A stretch of 8,997 nt of DNA from Pseudomonas sp. UBA5782 (GTDB lineage Bacteria > Pseudomonadota > Gammaproteobacteria > Pseudomonadales > Pseudomonadaceae). Position numbers and translations under genes: made by a program. Positions within the stretch are counted from its first letter, which is position 1, and the number at the start of each line of letters is the position of its first letter. Positions 1 to 6,937 of this stretch are shown piece by piece. Under the pieces are notes generated by a model. That model was not told where the DNA came from, made no database searches, and saw only the letters and a list, made by a program, of their open reading frames with translations. The stretch lies in NCBI GenBank assembly GCA_002418465.1, contig DIEE01000063.1:17314-26310 (forward strand), written 5' to 3'.

Positions 1-603
1 TCGATCATGACCCAGGCGCTGACCTTCGCCGGCATGCTGCTGTTCTTCCGCAACGAGACCGGCTTCGGCGGCAACAACGGCTTCACCGGCTTCTCCACCC
101 TGCTCGGCTTCGGCATCACCGCGCCGGGCACCCGCGCGGTGCTGTTCCTCGCCACCGTGGCGCTGCTGGTGGCCAGCCTGGCGCTGGGCTGGGGCCTGGC
201 GCGGAGCAAGTTCGGCCGCGTGCTCACCGCCCTGCGCGATGCCGAGAACCGCCTGATGTTCTGCGGCTACGATCCGCGCGGCTACAAGCTGTTCGTCTGG
301 GTGCTGTCCGCCGTGCTCTGCGGCCTGGCCGGCGCGCTCTACGTGCCGCAGGTGGGCATCATCAACCCCAGCGAGATGGCGCCGACGCAATCCATCGAGG
401 CCGCCGTATGGGTCGCCCTCGGCGGGCGCGGCACGCTGATCGGCCCACTGCTCGGTGCCGGCATCGTCAACGGCATGAAGAGCTGGTTCACCGTGGCCTT
501 CCCGGAATACTGGCTGTTCTTCCTCGGCGCCCTGTTCATCATCGTCACGCTGTTCCTGCCGAAAGGCGTCATCGGCCTGCTTCGGCGCAAGGGAGAACAG
601 TGA
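1..603 (+). CDS. urtC: Urea ABC transporter permease UrtC, C-terminal part (5' end outside the window)
   Basis: Inner-membrane permease of the high-affinity urea importer UrtABCDE, a member of the LivM branched-chain amino acid permease family. Only the last 200 residues are present; the frame is open from base 1, so the ATG at position 7 is an internal methionine (the family is about 350-380 residues). Hydrophobic segments are visible at roughly residues 46-67, 96-115, 128-152 and 168-190 of the fragment. A cytoplasmic EAA-like coupling loop, GRVLTALRDAENR, lies at about 72-84; in this family it contacts the ATPase subunits. The tail ends in basic residues (LLRRKGEQ), as expected on the cytoplasmic side. 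The stop TGA shares its last base with the urtD start, so the two genes are translationally linked. Identity is supported by the urtD and urtE genes that follow and by the urease genes beyond; alone it could be confused with LivM. Confidence 0.93.
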   Translation, partial: SIMTQALTFAGMLLFFRNETGFGGNNGFTGFSTLLGFGITAPGTRAVLFLATVALLVASLALGWGLARSKFGRVLTALRDAENRLMFCGYDPRGYKLFVWVLSAVLCGLAGALYVPQVGIINPSEMAPTQSIEAAVWVALGGRGTLIGPLLGAGIVNGMKSWFTVAFPEYWLFFLGALFIIVTLFLPKGVIGLLRRKGEQ

Positions 604-1460
604 TGCACGCCACCCCCGGACAATTCATGCTCGAACCCGCCTACGACCCGAAGAACGATGCCGGCAGCGGCCGTGATGCGATCGGCCTCGGCCGCGCCAC
701 AGGTCCTGGCCTGGACGTGCGCCACGGCACCATCCTGACCCTGGAAGACATCAACGTCAGCTTCGATGGCTTCAAGGCGCTGCGCGAGCTGACCCTGTAC
801 ATCGGTGTCGGCGAGCTGCGCTGCATCATCGGCCCCAACGGCGCAGGCAAGACCACGCTGATGGACGTGATCACCGGCAAGACGCGCCCGGACAACGGCA
901 AGGCGTTCTTCGGCGAAAGCCTCGACCTGACCGAGATGAGCGAAGTGCAGATCGCCCAGGCCGGGATCGGCCGCAAGTTCCAGAAGCCCACCGTGTTCGA
1001 GGCGCTCTCGGTGTTCGAGAACCTCGAACTGGCGCAGAACGCCGACAAGTCGGTGTGGGCCAGCCTGCGCGCGCGGCTCTCCGGCGAACAGCGCGACCGC
1101 ATCGAAGAGGTGCTCGCCACGATCAAGCTTGACGCCTCGCGCCAGCGCCCGGCCGGGCTGCTGTCGCACGGCCAGAAGCAGTTCCTCGAGATCGGCATGC
1201 TGCTGGTCCAGGACCCGCAGCTGCTGCTGCTCGACGAGCCGGTGGCAGGCATGACCGACGCCGAGACCGAGTTCACCGCCGAGCTGTTCAAGAGCCTCGC
1301 CGGCAAGCATTCGCTGATGGTGGTGGAGCACGACATGGGCTTCGTCGGCAGCATCGCCGACCACGTCACCGTGCTGCACCAGGGCCATGTGCTCGCCGAG
1401 GGCTCGCTGGAGCAGGTGCAGGCGGACGAGCGGGTGATCGAGGTTTACCTCGGCCGCTGA
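603..1460 (+). CDS. urtD: Urea ABC transporter ATP-binding protein UrtD
   Basis: ATPase subunit that powers urea import through UrtBC, related to LivG. The chosen ATG overlaps the urtC stop as TGATG and is preceded by GGGAG at 591-595, 7 nt away. An upstream in-frame start at 408 would overlap urtC by almost 200 nt and has no such support. The 285-residue product shows Walker A GPNGAGKT at 77-84, the ABC signature LSHGQKQ at 187-193, Walker B LLLLDEP at 207-213 and the switch histidine in VVEHDM (H243). The histidine in the signature (LSHGQ rather than LSGGQ) is usual for UrtD as I know the family. Before the ABC fold there is an extension of about 45 residues rich in Gly, Asp and Arg with no recognised domain; similar extensions occur in Pseudomonas UrtD. 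A second possible start is Met9 (position 627). A 273-nt repeat-filled gap follows. Confidence 0.95.
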   Translation: MHATPGQFMLEPAYDPKNDAGSGRDAIGLGRATGPGLDVRHGTILTLEDINVSFDGFKALRELTLYIGVGELRCIIGPNGAGKTTLMDVITGKTRPDNGKAFFGESLDLTEMSEVQIAQAGIGRKFQKPTVFEALSVFENLELAQNADKSVWASLRARLSGEQRDRIEEVLATIKLDASRQRPAGLLSHGQKQFLEIGMLLVQDPQLLLLDEPVAGMTDAETEFTAELFKSLAGKHSLMVVEHDMGFVGSIADHVTVLHQGHVLAEGSLEQVQADERVIEVYLGR

Positions 1461-1465
1461 GCTCT

Positions 1466-1523
1466 GGTGCGCATGGCGCACCCTACCCGCGCGGCGTCTC
1501 CCGCAGGGTGCGCCGCGCGTACC
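1466..1523. repeat. REP doublet 1 in the urtD-urtE gap (GTAG tails face inward)
   Basis: Two inverted REP-like units: 1466-1486 reads on the minus strand as GTAG followed by a small hairpin (GGTGCGC/GCGCACC-type arms), and 1503-1523 is the plus-strand unit with a degenerate foot (GCAG) and one changed arm base. The two units can pair with each other over about 21 positions with four non-Watson-Crick positions, leaving a 16-nt loop. The foot tetranucleotide plus imperfect palindrome is the hallmark of REP elements moved by RAYT transposases. The region 1465-1532 is about 90% identical to 1621-1688. It begins 5 nt after the urtD stop. Confidence 0.8.
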
Positions 1524-1540
1524 CAATGGAATACCAGAGC

Positions 1541-1604
1541 GTGGATGACGCCGTCTTTCATCCACCGGAACACCGCACGGTGGATCGATGAAGCGCGATC
1601 CACC
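1541..1604. repeat. Pair of GTGGAT-type hairpins, a second REP-like family
   Basis: Two perfect small hairpins lie side by side. The first pairs GTGGATGA (1541-1548) with TCATCCAC (1558-1565). The second pairs GGTGGATCG (1579-1587) with CGATCCACC (1596-1604). The second unit continues into CTAC, so on the minus strand it reads GTAG followed by a hairpin, the same layout as the flanking REP units, and shares the terminal CACCCTAC with them. This suggests a second REP subfamily nested between two copies of the first. No coding function is proposed. Confidence 0.7.
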
Positions 1605-1621
1605 CTACGAGACTGGGCCCT

Positions 1622-1679
1622 GGTGCGCATGGCGCACCCTACATGCGCGGCGTCTCCCGTAGGGTGCGCCGCGCGCACC
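1622..1679. repeat. REP doublet 2 in the urtD-urtE gap
   Basis: A near-identical copy of doublet 1, exactly 156 nt further on. The minus-strand unit is 1622-1642 and the plus-strand unit 1659-1679, here with an intact GTAG foot. The two 21-nt arms pair with only two mismatches around a 16-nt spacer (1643-1658). It ends 54 nt before the urtE start and could form a strong hairpin in the urtD-urtE transcript. Confidence 0.85.
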
Positions 1680-1733
1680 GAATGGAACCACCGGGCGGAC
1701 GACACCGCGCTCCTTCTCTTCGAGGACATCCAC

Positions 1734-2432
1734 ATGCTGCAAGTCGACAAACTTCACCAGTACTACGGCGGCAGCCACATCCTCCGCGGGCTGAGCTTCG
1801 AGGCGAAGATCGGCGAAGTCACCTGCCTGCTCGGGCGCAACGGGGTCGGCAAGACCACCCTGCTGAAATGCCTGATGGGCCTGATCCCGTCCAGGCAGGG
1901 CGTGGTGAACTGGAACGGCAAGCCGATCACCAGCTTCAAGACGCACCAGCGGGTCAACGCCGGCATCGCCTACGTGCCCCAGGGTCGCGAGATCTTCCCG
2001 CGCCTGACGGTCGAGGAAAACCTGCTGATGGGCCTTTCGCGCTTTCCCGGCAGCCAGGCGAAGAGCGTGCCGCCGTTCATCTACGAGCTGTTCCCGGTGC
2101 TGGAGGAAATGAAGGCACGCCGCGGCGGCGACCTCTCCGGCGGCCAGCAGCAACAGTTGGCCATCGGCCGCGCGCTGGCCAGCAAGCCGAGCCTGCTGAT
2201 CCTCGACGAGCCCACCGAGGGCATCCAGCCGTCGGTGATCAAGGAGATCGGCGTGGTGATCAGGAAGCTCGCCGCGCGCGGCGACATGGCGATCCTGCTG
2301 GTGGAACAGTTCTACGACTTCGCCGCCGAGCTGGCCGACCAGTACCTGGTGATGTCGCGCGGCGAGATCGTCCAACAGGGCCGTGGCGAAAGCATGGAAG
2401 CCGATGGCGTGCGCGGGCTGGTCGCGATCTGA
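1734..2432 (+). CDS. urtE: Urea ABC transporter ATP-binding protein UrtE
   Basis: Second ATPase of the urea importer, related to LivF, forming the nucleotide-binding pair with UrtD. The ATG at 1734 has GAGGA at 1722-1726, 7 nt upstream, and starts with the typical MLQVDKLHQYYGGSHILRG. The 232-residue length is normal for the family. Visible motifs: Walker A GRNGVGKT at 34-41, signature LSGGQQQ at 134-140, Walker B LLILDEP at 154-160, and VEQ with glutamine (Q192) at the switch position usually held by histidine, which is the norm in LivF/UrtE proteins. The reading frame stays open upstream to 1467, but that stretch is translated REP repeat and should not be annotated as protein. The gene is followed after 110 nt by ureD, tying the importer to urease. 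Confidence 0.95.
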   Translation: MLQVDKLHQYYGGSHILRGLSFEAKIGEVTCLLGRNGVGKTTLLKCLMGLIPSRQGVVNWNGKPITSFKTHQRVNAGIAYVPQGREIFPRLTVEENLLMGLSRFPGSQAKSVPPFIYELFPVLEEMKARRGGDLSGGQQQQLAIGRALASKPSLLILDEPTEGIQPSVIKEIGVVIRKLAARGDMAILLVEQFYDFAAELADQYLVMSRGEIVQQGRGESMEADGVRGLVAI

Positions 2433-2542
2433 GTTTTCCCGTAGGTTTGTCGTGCCCGGCCGGACGCCGCCGCGCCTAGCGCCGGGCTCTGGTCCAAAGC
2501 TTCCAGCCCCTCGCGACAGCCACCCACAGTACAAAGAAGCGC
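2433..2542 (+). other. urtE-ureD spacer with a weak GC-rich inverted repeat
   Basis: A 110-nt gap. It contains a 7-bp inverted repeat GCCCGGC (2454-2460) / GCCGGGC (2481-2487) with a 20-nt loop and no T-run, so it is at most a weak hairpin. I see no convincing sigma-70 or sigma-54 promoter. The ureD ribosome binding site is a modest AAAGAAG just before the ATG at 2543. Whether urtE and ureD share one transcript is not decided by the sequence. Confidence 0.4.
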
Positions 2543-3382
2543 ATGAACGCAACGATAGCCCCCGCCCTTTTCACGCCCAGCTGGCACGCCGAGCTGGAGC
2601 TGGGCTATGCCCGCGCCGGCGATGCCACGCGCCCGGTGATGCGCCGCCACAGCGGCCCGCTGCGGGTGCAGAAGCACCTGTACGCCGAAGGCCCGGAAGT
2701 CTGCCAGCACATCATCGTCCACCCGCCGGGCGGTATCGCCGGCGGTGATCGCCTGAACATCAGCGCCCATGTCGGCGAAGGCGCCTGGGCGCAGCTGACC
2801 AGCCCCGGCGCCGCCAAGTGGTACCGCGCCACCGGCACCGCCTACCAGGACCTGCGCCTGCGCGTCGAAGCCGGCGCCACCCTGGAATGGCTGCCGCAGG
2901 AAACCATCGTCTACTCCGGCGCGCGCGCCGAGCTGAGCACGCGCATCGAGCTGCTCGGCGATGCGCGGCTGTTCTACTGGGACATGGTCGCCCTCGGCCG
3001 CCCCGCCGCCGACGAGCGCTTCGCCGACGGTCATTTCCAGGCGCGCCTGGACGTCCTTCGCGACGGCCAGCCGCTCTGGCACGAACGCCAGCGGGTGACC
3101 GGCGGAGACGGCCTGCTCGACTCGCCGATCGGCCTCGACGGCCAGCCGGTGTTCGCCACCCTGCTGGTCAGCGGCGAGATCGACGCCGAACTGCTCGAAC
3201 GCTGCCGCGAACTGCCTTCGCGCGTGCGCGGCGACCTCACCCAACTGCCCGGCCTGATCGTTGCACGCTGCCTGGCCCACGAAGCACTGCACGCCCGTGC
3301 CTGGCTGATCGACCTCTGGCGCCTGCTGCGCCCGGCGCTGCTCGGCCGCACGGCCGTTCCCCCTCGAATCTGGAGCACCTGA
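2543..3382 (+). CDS. ureD: Urease accessory protein UreD (UreH)
   Basis: Cytoplasmic accessory protein that binds apo-urease and, with UreF and UreG, delivers nickel and permits lysine carbamylation of the active site. The 279-residue product has the usual family length. Conserved UreD blocks are visible: HPPGGIAGGD at 60-69, TSPGAAKWYR at 86-95, LEWLPQETI at 114-122, and the C-terminal PPRIWST. The ATG at 2543 is preceded by a purine-rich AAAGAAG. The stop TGA shares its final A with the ureA start (TGATG), a typical coupled joint. Having ureD as the first urease gene, ahead of ureA, is common in proteobacteria. Its usual partners ureE, ureF and ureG are not found downstream of ureC in this window. 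Confidence 0.95.
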   Translation: MNATIAPALFTPSWHAELELGYARAGDATRPVMRRHSGPLRVQKHLYAEGPEVCQHIIVHPPGGIAGGDRLNISAHVGEGAWAQLTSPGAAKWYRATGTAYQDLRLRVEAGATLEWLPQETIVYSGARAELSTRIELLGDARLFYWDMVALGRPAADERFADGHFQARLDVLRDGQPLWHERQRVTGGDGLLDSPIGLDGQPVFATLLVSGEIDAELLERCRELPSRVRGDLTQLPGLIVARCLAHEALHARAWLIDLWRLLRPALLGRTAVPPRIWST

Positions 3383-3684
3383 TGGACCTTTCACCGCGTG
3401 AAAAAGACAAGCTGCTGATCTTCACCGCCGGCCTGGTGGCCGAACGCCGCCTGGCGCGTGGCCTGAAGCTGAATTATCCGGAAGCCATGGCGCTGATTTC
3501 CGCCGCCCTGCTCGAAGGCGCACGCGACGGGCGCAGCGTCGCCGAGCTGATGCATTTCGGCACCACGCTGCTGAGCCGCGACCAGGTGATGGAAGGCGTG
3601 GCGGAAATGATCCCGGAAATCCAGGTGGAAGCGACCTTCCCCGACGGCACCAAACTGGTGACCGTGCACCAACCCATCGCCTGA
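3382..3684 (+). CDS. ureA: Urease gamma subunit UreA
   Basis: Smallest structural subunit of the (UreA-UreB-UreC)3 nickel enzyme that hydrolyses urea to ammonia and carbamate in the cytoplasm. The 100-residue length matches the family exactly. It begins MDLSPREKDKLLIF, continues with RGLKLNYPEAMALI, and ends with the conserved ATFPDGTKLVTVHQPI. The start ATG overlaps the ureD stop by one base and has GGAG at 3372-3375, 6 nt upstream. The next gene is not ureB but an acetyltransferase 19 nt away, an arrangement known from Pseudomonas. No unusual residues were noticed. Confidence 0.97.
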   Translation: MDLSPREKDKLLIFTAGLVAERRLARGLKLNYPEAMALISAALLEGARDGRSVAELMHFGTTLLSRDQVMEGVAEMIPEIQVEATFPDGTKLVTVHQPIA

Positions 3685-3703
3685 TCGAGCAAGGACAACC
3701 GCC

Positions 3704-4219
3704 GTGATCATCCGCGACGCCCTCGATGCCGATCTGCCTGGCATCCGCGACATCTACAACGACGCCGTGGCCAACACCACGGCGATCTGGAACAACTACG
3801 CCGTCGACCTCGACAACCGCCGCGCCTGGCTGGCCGACCGCGCCGCCCTGGGCTTCCCCGTACTGGTCGCGGTGGACGCCGAGGACAACGTCCTCGGCTA
3901 TTCCAGCTACGGCACCTGGCGCGCCTTCGACGGCTTCCGCCACACCGTCGAGCACTCGGTCTACGTGCGCAGCGACCAGCGCGGCCAGGGCCTCGGGCCG
4001 AAACTGATGCAGGCATTGATCGAGCGTGCCCGCGAATCCGGGTTGCACGTGATGGTCGCCGCCATCGAAAGCGGCAACGCCGCCTCGATCCGCCTGCATG
4101 AACGCCTGGGCTTCGTCACCACCGGGCAGATGCCGCAGGTCGGGCAGAAGTTCGGCCGCTGGCTCGACCTCACCTTCATGCAACTCCTCCTTTCCCCCGC
4201 TACGGAGCAGCCCGAATGA
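3704..4219 (+). CDS. mddA: GNAT N-acetyltransferase, MddA/Pat type (methionine sulfoximine/phosphinothricin class)
   Basis: Acetyl-CoA dependent acetyltransferase of the GNAT fold, 171 residues. The likely substrates by family are L-methionine sulfoximine, methionine sulfone and possibly phosphinothricin, which are glutamine synthetase inhibitors. Family features seen: N-terminal IYNDAVANTTAIW (17-29), the acetyl-CoA loop QRGQGLG (92-98) after EHSVYV, motif B ESGNAASIRLHERLGF (122-137) and the C-terminal GQKFGRWLDLTFMQ. From memory it closely resembles P. aeruginosa PA4866, which also sits between ureA and ureB. The start is GTG at 3704, supported by AAGGAC at 3691-3696, 7 nt away. The stop overlaps the ureB start as ATGA, so ureB translation is probably coupled to it. 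By location it may guard ammonia assimilation while urease is active; that is inference. The fold and class are secure, the exact substrate is not. Confidence 0.88.
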   Translation: MIIRDALDADLPGIRDIYNDAVANTTAIWNNYAVDLDNRRAWLADRAALGFPVLVAVDAEDNVLGYSSYGTWRAFDGFRHTVEHSVYVRSDQRGQGLGPKLMQALIERARESGLHVMVAAIESGNAASIRLHERLGFVTTGQMPQVGQKFGRWLDLTFMQLLLSPATEQPE

Positions 4220-4521
4220 TCCCAGGCGAATACCAGATCCAGCCCGGCGAGATCGAACTCAACGTCGGCCGTCGCACCCTCAGCCTGAGCGTCGCCAACA
4301 GCGGTGACCGGCCGATCCAGGTCGGCTCGCACTTCCATTTTTTCGAGACCAACGACGCCCTGACCTTCGACCGCGCCGCCAGCCGCGGCATGCGCCTGAA
4401 CATCCCGGCCGGCACCGCGGTGCGCTTCGAGCCCGGGCAGAGCCGCGAAGTCGAACTGGTCGACCTCGCCGGCGAGCGCCGCGTGTTCGGCTTCGCCGGA
4501 CGGGTGATGGGCGAGCTCTAA
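4216..4521 (+). CDS. ureB: Urease beta subunit UreB
   Basis: Structural subunit of urease, 101 residues, a normal length. It starts MIPGEYQIQPGEIELN and carries the signature VGSHFHFFETN, then FDRAASRGMRLNIPAGTAVRFEPG, all typical of UreB. The protein packs against UreC and helps shape the active-site entrance. Its ATG overlaps the mddA stop (ATGA), with no strong independent ribosome binding site seen nearby, so it probably depends on translation of mddA. An 81-nt gap occupied mostly by a REP doublet separates it from ureC. Confidence 0.97.
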   Translation: MIPGEYQIQPGEIELNVGRRTLSLSVANSGDRPIQVGSHFHFFETNDALTFDRAASRGMRLNIPAGTAVRFEPGQSREVELVDLAGERRVFGFAGRVMGEL

Positions 4522-4535
4522 GCCGCCAGAGATTC

Positions 4536-4589
4536 GTAGGGTGCGCCGCGCGCACCAGAGCCAATCGCGGTGCGCACGGCGCACCCTAC
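4536..4589. repeat. REP doublet in the ureB-ureC gap (GTAG tails outward)
   Basis: Plus-strand REP unit at 4536-4556 (GTAG, then arms GGTGCGC and GCGCACC around CGC) and minus-strand unit at 4569-4589. The two 21-nt units are inverse complements at 20 of 21 positions, with a 12-nt loop at 4557-4568, so the transcript can fold into a very stable stem. It is the same family as the two doublets between urtD and urtE but in the opposite relative arrangement. The stem ends at 4589 and the probable ureC ribosome binding site AGGA starts at 4590. Confidence 0.9.
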
Positions 4590-4602
4590 AGGACCCCTGC
4601 TC

Positions 4603-6303
<1,701 letters not shown>

Positions 6304-6311
6304 GCCCCTCC

Positions 6312-6341
6312 GCCACGGCCGAGCGTACGTTCGGTCGTGGC
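6312..6341 (+). terminator. Hairpin after ureC, possible transcription terminator without a T-run
   Basis: Starting 9 nt after the ureC stop, 6312-6324 pairs with 6329-6341: 13 base pairs including two G-U pairs, around a 4-nt loop. The RNA stem should be stable, but it is followed by CTGCGCGCC rather than a T-tract, so intrinsic termination is doubtful. It may act as a 3'-end stabiliser or with Rho. Confidence 0.5.
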
Positions 6342-6456
6342 CTGCGCGCCACCTGGCGCCGCTCTCCGCGCAATCGCCGCGAACGCCTGCGTCCCATCGG
6401 GTTCTGTATCTGTACAGGTTATTTCCTGGACCCCACGAACGGACGGAGAAACAACA

Positions 6457-6816
6457 ATGAAGCTCAGATACGCTCTCGCCGCGACCGCGCTGGCCTTTTC
6501 CGGCGTCACCTTCGCCGCCCCACCTGCAATGGAGAAGGGCGGCATGCTGGTGGATAGCCACGGCATGACGCTGTACACCTACGACAAGGACACCAAGGAC
6601 ATCTCCAAATGCAGCGGCCAGTGCGCGGAAAACTGGCCGCCGCTGATGGCCGAAGCCGACGCCAAGCCCGATGGCCAGTGGACCCTGGCCAAGCGCGAGG
6701 ACGGCACCCTGCAGTGGGCCTACGCCGACAAGCCGCTGTATACCTTTGCCAAGGACAAGCCGGGCGAGATGACCGGTGACGGCAAGGGCGGCGTCTGGCA
6801 CATGGCCAAACCCTGA
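6457..6816 (+). CDS. Small exported COG4315-type protein with two Yx[FWY]xxD repeats
   Basis: A 119-residue protein of unknown biochemical function, belonging to the secreted-repeat family (COG4315, Pfam Lipoprotein_15 as I recall). A Sec signal peptide is clear: MKLRYALAATALAFSGVTFA with cleavage after residue 20 (AFA-like site, mature start APPAM). There is no lipobox cysteine, so it should be periplasmic rather than a lipoprotein, despite the family name. Two copies of the motif are seen: YTYDKD at 40-45 and YTFAKD at 95-100. Between them are a CSGQC pair (52-56), possibly a disulphide, and ENWPP (58-62). The C-terminus is GDGKGGVWHMAKP. GGAG at 6445-6448 lies 8 nt before the ATG, and the A-rich AACAACAA at 6450-6457 overlaps the start. 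An earlier in-frame GTG at 6337 is disfavoured because it would destroy the signal peptide. It is separated from ureC by 153 nt and a hairpin, so it is probably its own unit. Confidence 0.85.
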   Translation: MKLRYALAATALAFSGVTFAAPPAMEKGGMLVDSHGMTLYTYDKDTKDISKCSGQCAENWPPLMAEADAKPDGQWTLAKREDGTLQWAYADKPLYTFAKDKPGEMTGDGKGGVWHMAKP

Positions 6817-6830
6817 CGCTCACACCGCGC

Positions 6831-6854
6831 CCGGGCCGCAATCAGCCGGCCCGG
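6831..6854 (+). terminator. GC-rich hairpin after the COG4315 gene
   Basis: Perfect 8-bp inverted repeat CCGGGCCG (6831-6838) / CGGCCCGG (6847-6854) with an 8-nt loop, 14 nt after the stop at 6816. No T-run follows, so it is only a candidate terminator or mRNA 3'-end structure. Confidence 0.4.
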
Positions 6855-6888
6855 CGCACCTCCCCGCCCTCGCCCCGCGATGGCGATC

Positions 6889-6921
6889 TTGAGGTTCTGC
6901 GCTAGGCTGGCCGAACCTCAA
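6889..6921. promoter_or_regulatory. Perfect 9-bp inverted repeat upstream of the peroxidase gene
   Basis: TTGAGGTTC (6889-6897) and GAACCTCAA (6913-6921) are exact inverse complements separated by 15 nt, with the second arm ending 16 nt before the ATG at 6938. The spacer contains GCTAGGCT, which loosely resembles a Pseudomonas -10 region. The dyad could be an operator for a dimeric regulator or a 5'-leader hairpin. I do not recognise the consensus; it is not an OxyR-type site. Confidence 0.45.
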
Positions 6922-6937
6922 TCAAGCGAGCCCCCCC

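Noticed and set aside
408..602. Upstream start for urtD at 408
   Set aside because: It would overlap urtC by nearly 200 nt; the TGATG joint at 601-605 with GGGAG upstream is the better start.
1445..1750. A 101-residue minus-strand frame with repeated VRAAHP and GCAMRTRAQ
   Set aside because: It is translation of the REP repeats in the urtD-urtE gap, overlapping the ends of both genes; no ribosome binding site or conserved domain.
2454..2487. Terminator between urtE and ureD
   Set aside because: Only 7 paired bases with a 20-nt loop and no T-run; too weak to call a terminator.
4570..4602. Upstream start for ureC at 4570
   Set aside because: The added residues come from the REP element, and known UreC proteins begin MKISRQAYADMFGPT-like at 4603.
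6404..6417. CTGTATCTGTACAG, looking like a LexA (SOS) box
   Set aside because: The CTGT and ACAG halves are 6 nt apart; the standard SOS box has 8. The perfect part is only the 8-bp CTGTACAG, likely chance.
6337..6456. Upstream GTG start for the COG4315 protein
   Set aside because: It would bury the clear signal peptide that starts at 6457, and the GGAG at 6445-6448 serves the later ATG.
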